Positions 20,001-26,298 of a DNA stretch of 52,768 bases are shown here, piece by piece. The stretch covers positions 1-52,768 of the forward strand of contig NZ_JASHKA010000033.1 in assembly GCF_030732845.1 (NCBI RefSeq), given 5' to 3'. How positions within the stretch are numbered: the stretch's first letter is position 1; each line of letters begins with the position of its first letter. The position numbers and the translations under genes are program-made. The DNA comes from Roseibium sp. MMSF_3544 (GTDB lineage Bacteria > Pseudomonadota > Alphaproteobacteria > Rhizobiales > Stappiaceae). The notes under the pieces were generated by a model. That model had not been told where the DNA came from. It saw only the letters and a list, made by a program, of their open reading frames with translations, and made no database searches.

Positions 20001-21639
20001 GCCCCATGCCGGGCCATTGAGATCCGTTTCCGGAAAAAACAAACGTGCAGCCGCCTGAGGTTATCGGGGATTTGGCTGACAGGACGTCTTCGTTGCTTTC
20101 GCCGGCGGCGAAAGCTCTCAGCGCTTCGGCTACCTTGTTGGGATCACGTCCCTTGACGACGAGTTTTTCTTCAAATTGAGGTTTGCGATACCAGGCTGCC
20201 GATTGAATGTTTGACAGATCATCTGCCGAGACGTCTTGAACTGCGTCAGCGTATCGTCCTGCCAAATCCGACAGCGCTTCCCGGGATTTTGCGGAAAGGG
20301 CGAGCAATTCGGCATTGGGTTGGTCAGGCGCCGGGGCGTCTGATGCCGTTTCCTGCAAGCGGCTGTCTGGATCACCAAGCAGGACATGTGCGTTTGTGCC
20401 ACCAAAACCGAACGAGTTGACACCCGCAAATCTTCGTTTTCCGGTCCAGTCCAGCGGCTCGGTTTCGGTTGCAACCCGCAGGTTCAGACCTTCAAAGTCA
20501 ATATCCGGGTTGGGCTGTTCAAAATGCAGGCTCGCCGGCAGCGTGTCGTTTTGGAGCGCAAGACAGGCTTTCGCCAGACCGGCGAGGCCCGAAGCCGGTT
20601 CAAGGTGTCCGATGTTCGTTTTGACAGAGCCGATTGGCAATCTGCTGCTTCTGTGAACGGCAAGCGCCTTTCCGATCGATTGCGCTTCAACGGGATCGCC
20701 GACGCGCGTCCCCGTCCCGTGTGCCTCGACAAAAGCCAGGTCGTTCAGATCGATCTCCGCCCGCCCGTAAATGTCGTGCAAGAGCGCTCCCTGGTGGTCC
20801 GGAGAAGGAAACGACATGCCGACAGTTTTGCCATCCGCGTTGATGCCGACATCCAGGATACTGGCAATCGTGCCCTGACCAGGCCAGGGACTGGCATCCT
20901 TGCGACGCAAAACGAAGGCAAGGCACCCTTCCGACCGAACGTAGCCAAGACCACGCTCGTCGAACGCGCGGCACAGCCCCTCGGGCGACAACATGGTCGC
21001 CTGGGAAAATCCTACAAAGGGAAAAGGACTTACAAGTGCGTTCACCCCAGCAACGATAGCGGTATCAATCTCGCCCCCGTTAATCGCCTTAACGGCTTCA
21101 TTCAAGGCAACGAGCGACGAAGAACACGCTGTGTCGACTGTAAAACTAGGGCCATTCAGATTGTATATGTAGGAAATACGATTGGATATGACCGAGAGTG
21201 TGTTTCCGGTCATGAAGTGGCCCGTCACGGAACTGGGATCAAAAAAACTCTCGGTTGAATAGTCCAACGTCGACGCGCCGACGAAAACGCCCACAGACTG
21301 TCCTGAAAGATGCGACGGTGAAATTCCGGCATCTTCAATTGCCTCCCAGGTGACCTGAAGCAACAATCGTTGTTGCGGATCCATCTGCTCAGCTTCTCGC
21401 GGGGAGATTCCAAATACTGCGGGATCAAAGCCCCAAAGATCGTCCAGAATACCGGCAGCATATGTATAGCTTTTTCCAGGCTCTGGAACGCGCGGGTGCC
21501 AAAACCTTAAACGAGACCACCTGTCTTTTGGAACGGATGATATTGAACACCGCTTTTGTAGGAGCAGCTTCCAAAAATCCGCCCGAGACGAGGCGCCAGG
21601 AACGCGAATTCCCCAGCCAACTAATTCTGCCAAACTCAT
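14068..21639 (-). CDS. rkpA: RkpA type I polyketide/fatty acid synthase
   Basis: A 2,523-residue multidomain synthase. KS spans about 1-425 (Cys172 in VDTACSSS, His307, His345) and AT about 530-830 (Ser623 in GHSIGEA). DH covers about 895-1170 (His926 in HEIDGNVIFP, Asp1086 in HPAELD), followed by a methyltransferase-like region at about 1375-1480. ER lies at about 1765-2093 (HGGAGGVG at 1916-1923) and KR at about 2110-2290 (GGLGGFGG; Ser2249, Tyr2262, Asn2266). ACP is at about 2395-2470, with phosphopantetheine Ser2430 in DFGMDSLMG. No thioesterase follows the ACP, only a short helical tail. All core reducing residues are present, so it should build a fully reduced acyl chain. Order and length match Sinorhizobium RkpA of the K-antigen rkp-1 region. 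The overlap with rkpG suggests off-loading by that enzyme. Confidence 0.95.
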   Translation of the reverse strand: MSLAELVGWGIRVPGASSRADFWKLLLQKRCSISSVPKDRWSRLRFWHPRVPEPGKSYTYAAGILDDLWGFDPAVFGISPREAEQMDPQQRLLLQVTWEAIEDAGISPSHLSGQSVGVFVGASTLDYSTESFFDPSSVTGHFMTGNTLSVISNRISYIYNLNGPSFTVDTACSSSLVALNEAVKAINGGEIDTAIVAGVNALVSPFPFVGFSQATMLSPEGLCRAFDERGLGYVRSEGCLAFVLRRKDASPWPGQGTIASILDVGINADGKTVGMSFPSPDHQGALLHDIYGRAEIDLNDLAFVEAHGTGTRVGDPVEAQSIGKALAVHRSSRLPIGSVKTNIGHLEPASGLAGLAKACLALQNDTLPASLHFEQPNPDIDFEGLNLRVATETEPLDWTGKRRFAGVNSFGFGGTNAHVLLGDPDSRLQETASDAPAPDQPNAELLALSAKSREALSDLAGRYADAVQDVSADDLSNIQSAAWYRKPQFEEKLVVKGRDPNKVAEALRAFAAGESNEDVLSAKSPITSGGCTFVFSGNGSQWPGMGQAAYLNNSAFRSEFDRISAVYADATGVSLKEQLFSAKLHENLHLTSNAQPLLFVIQIALCGALKIYGLKPDFVLGHSIGEAAAAVVSGAMTLKDGAELVHHRSREQEAVAGDGTMAALVLPEDEARAALIEADCGQIEVAAVNSPKSISLSGEHEALAAFGRYARQNHLAFRKVDLDYPFHSSLIECVEAPFKKAVGELIARDGGVAFISTVTGSIEAGSRLNTQYWWRNLREPVQFKNAIETALSEGARRFIEIGPKPILQSYIRQTAASHDPESIILGSLTTQQSVERDPILDIVSEALLKGFELDEEVVFGENPDRYIQLPSYPWQNKSYRFEKTSEAISGLLRGNEHALLGWSTEDASDAWVSHIDAEVVPFLGDHEIDGNVIFPGAGYVEIAFAIGKKLWDAEQIEIRDMDIVQAMFLSTEHLTEVQTRYFPETGTFEVSSRRRLSGEDWALNAKGRIFRAVSNSAPDQQVQRRESEASFDADTLYGLARSFGMNYGPSFRRVKVIEKVGENACRVHLQDGIVAHDFSMHPAELDACFHGVFALVADKYLAFKDTRAYVPVHFDSIQQTGLAKPPATADITARRISNESVFVDFSLFDDDGKAVLVISGARFRAVSFGEHKRSSDLVFHYRQEPIASRPDSGAASLPTLERPEKLLLVLNASPSDNLISSHEVESRLLLEAAAQRLAIDVLRVLSRGDGVVSEQDFPVDVRLYLNALLNWLVHVEIAEETHPGEYGLVDVGDLPAFDLLIDAILREKPEEIAAATLLTRCRNVAVQIAQGKTVEFEPSNALVDHFRFGSPDAAARLEFAEKWIEAFIEGWPATRPLRVLDLAGSGLELAKFVLSKLPAGAANIVVADPETASAARLAAVNESPSYVEVLDASKKLESLTDRSFDLIVSSGRLHEFNDVGTFLKTIVETSRGKAQFAAVEPERSLLADSIFGLTEGWLEAATSDQFPLSKLRTDREWVSVLKLEAGFADVRSEQTIVRGHPASVIYGTGMIETRAPQHDDVEAPKGASSCIIVSGNQVNERACAQALSARLSETGVQSNTVFADESGFDTVSAATWQQVFSGVSFADADEKNVVLLFGAESDGADPVAEITRRCRTCIAIGQAGEGLDLSLFIIAPSGSETSSGEGEIFPDQAAVWAFSRVLENEFPNLKVRRLDVAVDEMTGSFADCIVEALSAPSKESDLIASEQGTSAPRVVSGFRNTGAKAPESVALEFDYAGSLSTLSWRPSARTLPGDDDVEIEVSATGLNFRDVMWSLGMLPEEALEDGYGGPSLGLECSGRIVRAGGNVSHLKVGDPVVAFTSAGFSSHVTVPAFAAIKLEDDKDLIGAATIPVAFLTAYYALVELGALKSGQWILLHGGAGGVGLAALQIAKSIGARVIATAGTPEKRDLLTALGADHVLDSRSLNFSLDVMSLTDHVGVHVVLNSLAGEAMERSIQVVRPFGRFLELGKRDYYENTKIGLRPFRKNVSYFGIDVDQLLSHDLGLANEMINAVFRQLGSEDFSPLPYRLFEGSSVQDAFRLMQRSGHIGKILVTPPSTSSIRGQDEAAPVSFDADGIHVVVGGLGGFGGEVARWLADHGAKKILLTNRSGAVGEQHKALIAQLAQNGVEVRSVRCDVTDKQELHETLEELRLQAPIKSVFHTAMVLDDGLMTSLDEERFEKVLAPKVLGAKYLDELTRKDHLDQFVLFSSMTTMLGNPGQANYVAANGYLEGLARARRQKGLPGLAIGWGAIGDVGFLARNAEVSKKLSKHLGSSMIVAREGLDVLTDVMGRDQGRIEEAVIHIGRFDWATTSQALPVMKQNLFRHLALTRSNAAAQQNTLDLVAMITGKDDKEAKQIVCDLLARELSEILRLPVDDIEPNRPLADFGMDSLMGLELRMGVQKRFNIEIPLVTLSGGTNIEDFADLILNRVRPDEGAKLRHEGADFAKDELVAQHVASNLTEDQKAALGNLLEQEKLKVDGLLQ

Positions 21640-22046
21640 TTATTCCAAAGATCTGCCTAATGCGTCTTCGTTTTGCGCTAACTGCATAACGCCTTAGCGC
21701 TCATTGTCTAACGCTTGCGCGATCCATTTTGCAACCTGAGATTTTTTTCGATTGTTTCGCAATAGCTGCAATACCGCATTTCTTTCTTTAAACATTGATC
21801 TACATTGCGCCAACATGAACCTTTCCTCACAGGGCCAATTTACGTCGACCAATATTTTTCCGACGTCCTGCGTCACTGATTTGAAGGACGTTGAAACTCT
21901 TGCCGCGAAATGGTGTTGATTTTGCGACACTTAATGCGTTCCTAAATCTGACTCCGCTTGGTTGCATCCACCGCTTGCATCGCGACTGTTCATTTTTCGA
22001 AATCCAGAGAATCTCAAAAGCCCAAAAAATGTGGTGAGTTAAATAT
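21640..22046. other. Spacer between rkpA and broken recombinase
   Basis: About 400 bp containing the presumed rkpA promoter and the boundary of the integration-gene region. Apart from one possible small ORF (21694-21930) I see no gene, and no copy of the tRNA-Leu 3' end that would mark an attachment site. Confidence 0.4.
21694..21930 (-). CDS. Possible small protein of unknown function (78 aa)
   Basis: I do not recognise this protein. The frame starts with GTG at 21930, with AGGA about 10 nt upstream, and ends 54 bp before the rkpA start on the same strand. The product is basic and soluble-looking (78 residues, e.g. QLLRNNRKKSQVAKWIAQAL), with two cysteines. It could be a real leader gene of the rkpA operon, a remnant, or chance; nothing but the SD and position supports it. 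Confidence 0.3.
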   Translation of the reverse strand: MSQNQHHFAARVSTSFKSVTQDVGKILVDVNWPCEERFMLAQCRSMFKERNAVLQLLRNNRKKSQVAKWIAQALDNER

Positions 22047-22772
22047 TCAGTTGCTGTTTCGAACCGACAAGTGTCGCAAAACCTTGTCTATGGTGGATGT
22101 GCCTGGAACTTCACATCCAGGTGCACTTGGTTCGTCCGGAGATGATTTGAGAGACATTGAAATCTCCACCTGCCTGTGGCCGGAAACTTCGCCGTAGCTG
22201 GTAAAGGTTGTGAGGACGTTTTCATGGCCAAGGGTCTGGCTCCAGGCCTTAAACTCTTCCGGTGCACGGCAGGTGCGTTCGCCGATTTGAGCTAGCGTTT
22301 TGCGGAAGCTGTGTGGATTGAAGTAGGGCAACCCAGCATCTTCGAATGCCTGTTTGAATACCTTGCGGATGGCTCCGGCGTTCGACCAATGGTCGCGTGT
22401 CAGGCCGACTGCAGCAAAGTCACCGGTCACGGAGACGCCTACCCGCGTTGACGGAAACAACGGATCATCCAGGCCATAGAGGCCGTCGCTTGTGAGAAAC
22501 CCAATCCAATCACACACAATCTGCTCAACGATTTCACCCACCGGGAAAAACCATGTGGTCACCGTCTTGCGATTCTTGGTACGCACGTCGCGCGCATCCT
22601 GAAAGATCTTGCGGTTTTCCAGATCAACATGCTTTAGCGACAGAGACGCTAGCGCGTCATCTCGCACGCCGGTCAGAAACGTAAAGGCGACCAGCGCCCT
22701 GTTTCGCTTTTCGATATCGGTCCCGGCCTTCATCGAATTCAAAACATGTCGGATTTGCTCAGCGCTGGGCAC
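22047..22772 (-). pseudogene. Tyrosine recombinase, C-terminal catalytic half (broken gene)
   Basis: This is the catalytic domain of a phage-type tyrosine recombinase, about 241 residues after the interruption. The catalytic set is visible: Arg37 in TGVRDDALASL, His154 and Arg157 in HSFRKT, His183 in LGHENV, and Tyr193 in FTSYGE (numbered from the GTG at 22772). It is in the same frame as the upstream half (22776-23162) and separated from it only by a TAG at 22776-22778 and one Pro codon. The intact gene would encode about 370-390 residues. Re-initiation at GTG 22772 is conceivable but would yield a protein without its core-binding domain. Confidence 0.85.
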
Positions 22773-22775
22773 GGG

Positions 22776-23162
22776 CTATTCGCGCTTTGCTGTGGCAATG
22801 CGGGTGTCGTTCGCCGACAGATTGAAATAGTCAGAATCAGAATAGCTGATCTTTGACTTGTAGCCGGGCTGACCTGCCAGCCAGTGAAAGAACGCCTTGA
22901 GGTGACCAAGCCATGACCTCATGGTTGCTTTCGCCATGGGCCTTCTGGTTTCTGGATCGATGTGGTCGGCCATATCGCGCTTGAATTTGCGTGCCTGCTC
23001 GATCCTGAAGAGCGCAAAGTCCTTGTAGCCCGACAATGCCTCGAACATGGCAATCGCTGCCGCAACCTGGTCCGTCGTCTTTTCCGACATGCGTTTCGCT
23101 TCTTCCAGATAAGCGAGATAGTGACGCTTGATCCGTTCGTTCTTGGGGTGGTGCTTACGCAT
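22776..23162 (-). pseudogene. Tyrosine recombinase, N-terminal core-binding half (broken gene)
   Basis: This encodes the SAM-like N-terminal domain of the same recombinase (e.g. MSEKTTDQVAAAIAMFEAL and MRSWLGHLKAFFHWLAGQPG), ending at an amber TAG. A Lys AAG to TAG change would explain the break, since the residues across it (AKRE-stop-PVPSAEQIRHVL) read as one continuous linker and catalytic-domain start. I chose ATG 23162, which overlaps the end of the upstream HTH gene; an in-frame start at 23213 is also available. As it stands the element cannot make this integrase without readthrough. Confidence 0.8.
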
Positions 23163-23658
23163 GGGTTTCTGGATCCTGTTTGAAGTGCTCATTTGTGCTG
23201 GGAGAATTGCCATCTCTTAGGCGTGTATCCGCCCGCACTTCTGTCACCGTTAAAATGTCCCCTAGAGCCTTCAAGCCAAACGCTGACACTGCCTTGTGCA
23301 TCACAGTGGAGCAGACTTCACAGAGCGCGCGGATATTGCCGCGCCCGGCTTTTGTCGGTTGGAATTCCACCTCATTGAAGGCAGGCTTGCGGGGTGCCTT
23401 GCAGGACATGCAAAAGCACTGATCGATGCGGCAGGTTTGTTTCGGCTTTCGTTTTGCGTTCAGGAAGGCCTTCAAGTCCTGCCCAAGGATGAGAAGCGGG
23501 CGTTGCTCATTCAGGCAAGGAAGCCCGTCTTTCAGGTATCGCCTAATCGTACCTTTGCAAACGTTCAGCACCCGCGCGGCTTCACCGACCGTGTAGCTGC
23601 GATGCGTTTTGACCAGACGCCCTGACGGACGCTTACCGGGCATCTCAGGCAGCCCCAT
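23155..23658 (-). CDS. HTH and zinc-cysteine accessory protein of integrative element
   Basis: A 167-residue protein with two recognisable parts. Residues about 21-66 (SYTVGEAARVLNVCKGTIRR onward) form a MerR/excisionase-like helix-turn-helix of the HTH_17 kind. Residues 76-116 carry a Cys cluster (C83xxC86 and C113xxC116, with C76 and C81) that probably binds zinc. It overlaps alpA upstream by 14 bp (or starts at ATG 23643, just after the alpA stop) and overlaps the broken recombinase downstream. The three therefore look like one translationally coupled unit. The likely role is DNA binding in excision or regulation of the element; no exact family is recognised. Confidence 0.65.
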   Translation of the reverse strand: MGLPEMPGKRPSGRLVKTHRSYTVGEAARVLNVCKGTIRRYLKDGLPCLNEQRPLLILGQDLKAFLNAKRKPKQTCRIDQCFCMSCKAPRKPAFNEVEFQPTKAGRGNIRALCEVCSTVMHKAVSAFGLKALGDILTVTEVRADTRLRDGNSPSTNEHFKQDPETHA

Positions 23659-23851
23659 TTTCCAAAAGCGCCCGGATGTCTTCGACGCGCCAGACGGTGA
23701 TGCGTTCGCCCAGCTTTACCGGCTTGGGAAAGCGTCCGTCTTTGACTCCCACCCACCACGTGGACTTGCTGACGGGAATAGGACCGTTGGGAGCGATGAT
23801 GGATTTCAACCGGAGGAAGCCGGTCTGGGAAAGTTCAAATTGGTCTGACAT
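23645..23851 (-). CDS. AlpA family phage/satellite regulator
   Basis: A 68-residue protein with the AlpA/excisionase fold. FLRLKSIIAPNGPIPVSKST is the helix-turn-helix region, then WWVGVKDGRFPKPVKLGERITVWRVEDIRALL supplies the family's PxPxxLG.R...W...DI.A.L pattern. AlpA proteins in P4-like satellites and genomic islands activate integrase or excision functions. The ATG at 23851 has GAGG about 8 nt upstream, inside the 3' arm of a perfect hairpin (23853-23886), so translation may be restrained by RNA structure. Downstream it overlaps the HTH/zinc gene. Confidence 0.9.
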   Translation of the reverse strand: MSDQFELSQTGFLRLKSIIAPNGPIPVSKSTWWVGVKDGRFPKPVKLGERITVWRVEDIRALLENGAA

Positions 23852-23852
23852 G

Positions 23853-23886
23853 AAACCACCTCGTGCGTTTAAGAACGAGGTGGTTT
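23853..23886 (-). promoter_or_regulatory. Perfect 12-bp hairpin over the alpA ribosome-binding site
   Basis: Positions 23853-23864 (aaaccacctcgt) and 23875-23886 (acgaggtggttt) are exact inverted complements separated by 10 nt. On the transcript strand the 3' arm contains GAGGTGG, which is the alpA Shine-Dalgarno, and the hairpin ends one base before the ATG. It could sequester the RBS, act as a dyad operator, or attenuate transcription. A classic terminator is less likely because no long U-tract follows. Confidence 0.6.
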
Positions 23887-23910
23887 TATGAAGATCAAAC
23901 GTTTTTGAGG

Positions 23911-23963
23911 CCGAATTCAGTTAGGGCTAAACCGAATTCGGTTAGCGGGCGTCTATTCAGTTA
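23911..23963. repeat. Three ATTC(A/G)GTTA direct repeats upstream of alpA
   Basis: Copies start at 23915, 23936 and 23955, spaced 21 and 19 bp, so they lie on nearly the same DNA face. The first two extend to CCGAATTC(A/G)GTTAG, 13 of 14 identical. They precede the alpA hairpin, and the third overlaps the end of the neighbouring gene. This is the layout of a multi-site operator or iterons for AlpA or the HTH protein. Confidence 0.5.
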
Positions 23964-24810
23964 AGTCGCCAGGGAGCAGGCCTTTGGCCTCTTTCAGGTA
24001 TTTTCGGACAGTGTCCTCGTCTAAAGATAGTCCTATTTGTTGAAGGTCGCTGGCAATATCTTTTGCGGTGCTTGACCTGCTCGCTTTTGGGTCATACCCA
24101 TATCCACCAATCGCCATGCTGATTACGAGTTTGAGAAGACTTTCACGCTCGCGCGTCGCCAAGTGCTTCTCTTGCAGGGTCTTCCCTGATTGCTGCTGTC
24201 TATTATGTTCTGGCAGATGATTGGACTTCTGGTCGCTTATTTGTGTTTCAAGTTCTTCGACCGCAGCAACCAACTCGTCGGGAACCGACACTTGCATTTG
24301 GTTCGCCCAAGTTAGAAATGCCGAAGGAGCCGATGACGCCGACAACTGCCCCATCGTCGCTGCACGAGCACAGATCTCTCGTCTTTCTTCAAACGCTGCG
24401 GCGAATTCAGAAGTCTTAGTGTTGGCTTTAATCGCATCCCAATTTGCCACTCTCGGATCTCGACCAAGGGACAATGCCGCACACTCATCCGAGCTCCAAT
24501 ACGATAGTTTTGCCCAGTAATTGTAATCAGGCTTGGCGCCCTTTTGGTTGTAAGGCCGTTGCCGTTCTTGCTCAGCCAATTTTGCTTTCTTTATGGACTG
24601 CTGTTTTTCGATTTCGGCCGACAACTGCTTCTCGATCTCTTCGGCAGGTAATCCTTTTAACTTAGTCCGCAGCTTGGCTGCCTTGTTCCTCTGCTCTTCG
24701 ACTTTTTCAACAACCGATTTCACCGTTGAAGAGCGTTCGGGCCTCGACGTCGAACCCCCGAGAGGGAACTTCAAGCGTAACAACTGCTCTATTTGATCAT
24801 CATCCGGCAT
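23953..24810 (-). CDS. Hypothetical protein of integrative element
   Basis: I do not recognise a named family. The product is about 285 residues from ATG 24810 (GAGA upstream); an in-frame TTG at 24837 would add 9. The first third is strongly charged and probably coiled (TVKSVVEKVEEQRNKAAKLR, EIEKQLSAEIEKQQSIKKAK). The middle has an aromatic patch, PDYNYWAKLSYWSSDECAAL. The C-terminal region (about residues 225-280), with YGYDP and KDIASDLQQIGLSLDEDTVR, resembles a small helical DNA-binding domain. Genes of this look are common next to P4-type integrases. A replication or regulatory role is only a guess. Confidence 0.6.
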   Translation of the reverse strand: MPDDDQIEQLLRLKFPLGGSTSRPERSSTVKSVVEKVEEQRNKAAKLRTKLKGLPAEEIEKQLSAEIEKQQSIKKAKLAEQERQRPYNQKGAKPDYNYWAKLSYWSSDECAALSLGRDPRVANWDAIKANTKTSEFAAAFEERREICARAATMGQLSASSAPSAFLTWANQMQVSVPDELVAAVEELETQISDQKSNHLPEHNRQQQSGKTLQEKHLATRERESLLKLVISMAIGGYGYDPKASRSSTAKDIASDLQQIGLSLDEDTVRKYLKEAKGLLPGDLTE

Positions 24811-24904
24811 TTTCGACTGTCTCGATAAACCGCCCAATTACAATCTATTTGCAAATAGTTTGCATCCAAGCAAACATCCAGCTTAGGAATACACAACTTA
24901 CGAC

Positions 24905-26098
24905 CTAGTCTATGAGGGCGAGTATTTCCATTGCCCACCAGTCTGCCATCTCTACGCGCCCCTCCCAATAGGCTGCGCGGTGATAGGCACGGCGCACTTC
25001 ATCCGCACCGACATGTCCAAGCTCTGCCTCGATCGCATCCGCGTTCCACTTGCCGCTTTCGTTGAGCAAGGTAGAAGCCGTTGCACGAAAACCGTGAGAT
25101 GTCATTTCCTCCTTTGTGAATCCCATCCGGCGCAAGGCAGCGTTCAGGGTGTTTTCGCTGATCGGGCGCTTCGGCGATGAAACCGACGGGAAGGCAAGCG
25201 GCCGGCTCCCGGTCAACTTGTACAGGTCCTGTAGGATTTCGATAGCGGCATCTGGTAGTGGCTTCCTGTGCTCCCTGCGCATCTTGGTTCTTTGGGCTGG
25301 AATCGTCCAAGTCGCCTTGTCCAGGTCGAATTCGGACCATTCAGCCTGTCTGAGTTCCCCGGGCCGCGGATAGAGTAGAGCCATCAGCTTGAGCGCGGCG
25401 CGAGTCTCATAGGAGCCTTCGTATTCCCATATGCAGCGAATGAGACCGGCAAGACGTTGCCAGTCGGTGATAGCGGCACGGTGCTCGACTTTTGGTGCCG
25501 TCAAAGCACCCCTGAGGCCAAACGTCGGATCATTTTCTGCGCGAGCCGTGGCAATGGCAAACCGGAAGACCTGTCCGATCGTGGCCCTTAGCCTTCTTGC
25601 CGTTTCGTAATTCCCCTGTGCTTCCACCTTGCGCAATACGGCGAGAATCTCGGATGCGGTGACATCCTTGATGGGACGGCGCTCAAGCGCCGGTCGTGCC
25701 AGGCTGAGCACCCACTGTTTCTTATCGAGCGTCGACTTGGCCCTGCCCTCGCGGGCCTCCTTTTTCAGAAGCTCGTCGGCAATCGCTCCGAAGGTGTTGC
25801 CGTGAGCGACTTTCGCTTCGGCTTTTTCGACCTTCTTTTGCTGGGACGGATCGATCCCGTCTGCAAGCTGGCCTTTCGCCAGTTCGCGTTTCTGACGGGC
25901 CGCGGCAAGAGACACATATGGGTAGGCTCCGAGTGCTAACGTCTTTTGCTTGTCAGCAAACCGGTAGGACAAACGCCAAAGCTTTGACCCGTTCGGATTG
26001 TGCAACAGGTGCAACCCCCCGCCATCGCTTATCTTTTTTGGCTTTTCAGGCGTCTTCAAACTGCGGATCTGCCGGTCAGTCAAAGGCATTTTGGGCAC
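24905..26098 (-). CDS. P4-type tyrosine integrase
   Basis: A 397-residue integrase with the DUF4102-type arm-binding N-terminus (MPLTDRQIRSLKTPEKPKKI, SDGGGLHLL, LALGAYPYVSLAAAR) and a complete catalytic domain. Active residues are Arg245 in YPRPGELRQAEW, His335 and Arg338 in HGFRATAST, His362 in LGHVG and Tyr372 in RRAYHRA. P4-type integrases insert elements into tRNA 3' ends; here tRNA-Leu(CAG) lies about 200 bp upstream with its 3' end facing the gene. The start is GTG 26098 or, equally plausible, ATG 26089. No frame damage is visible, so it is probably functional, unlike the recombinase at 22-23 kb. Confidence 0.95.
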   Translation of the reverse strand: MPKMPLTDRQIRSLKTPEKPKKISDGGGLHLLHNPNGSKLWRLSYRFADKQKTLALGAYPYVSLAAARQKRELAKGQLADGIDPSQQKKVEKAEAKVAHGNTFGAIADELLKKEAREGRAKSTLDKKQWVLSLARPALERRPIKDVTASEILAVLRKVEAQGNYETARRLRATIGQVFRFAIATARAENDPTFGLRGALTAPKVEHRAAITDWQRLAGLIRCIWEYEGSYETRAALKLMALLYPRPGELRQAEWSEFDLDKATWTIPAQRTKMRREHRKPLPDAAIEILQDLYKLTGSRPLAFPSVSSPKRPISENTLNAALRRMGFTKEEMTSHGFRATASTLLNESGKWNADAIEAELGHVGADEVRRAYHRAAYWEGRVEMADWWAMEILALID

Positions 26099-26101
26099 AT
26101 C

Positions 26102-26194
26102 ATACCAACAATCGCTACTTCAGGAACCAACAATTGCGGCCCGTTCGCGGGAATCTGCCAGCAAATATACCAACAAACGCACCGGATACCAACA
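26102..26194. repeat. ATACCAACA repeats, putative integrase arm-type sites
   Basis: ATACCAACA occurs exactly at 26102-26110, 26167-26175 and 26186-26194, and a near copy (AACCAACA) is at 26125-26132. All have the same orientation, between the integrase start and the tRNA. Clusters of short direct repeats here are what P4/lambda-type integrases bind with their N-terminal domain, and they may also autoregulate int. Confidence 0.6.
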
Positions 26195-26227
26195 CACCAC
26201 GCCGGACACCGCCGGACATCACAAACG

Positions 26228-26256
26228 AAAAAAGCACCGGAAAACCGGAGCTTTTT
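26228..26256 (-). terminator. Rho-independent terminator after tRNA-Leu
   Basis: The stem runs from 26228-26240 to 26245-26256 (AAAAAGCaCCGG / CCGGaGCTTTTT) around an AAAA loop. On the minus strand it ends in a T-run, 43 nt past the tRNA 3' end, so it can end the tRNA transcript and shield the element from readthrough. Confidence 0.75.
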
Positions 26257-26298
26257 CGGGTGTTTCTGGATCTTGTCGGACGATCTGAAACGGGAATT

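Noticed and set aside
21640..22046. Left attachment site next to rkpA
   Set aside because: No stretch matching the tRNA-Leu 3' end (26299-26330) could be found here by eye.
1..26100. CRISPR array or defence system in the island
   Set aside because: No regularly spaced repeats and no cas, restriction-modification, toxin-antitoxin or other defence-type proteins were seen among the genes.
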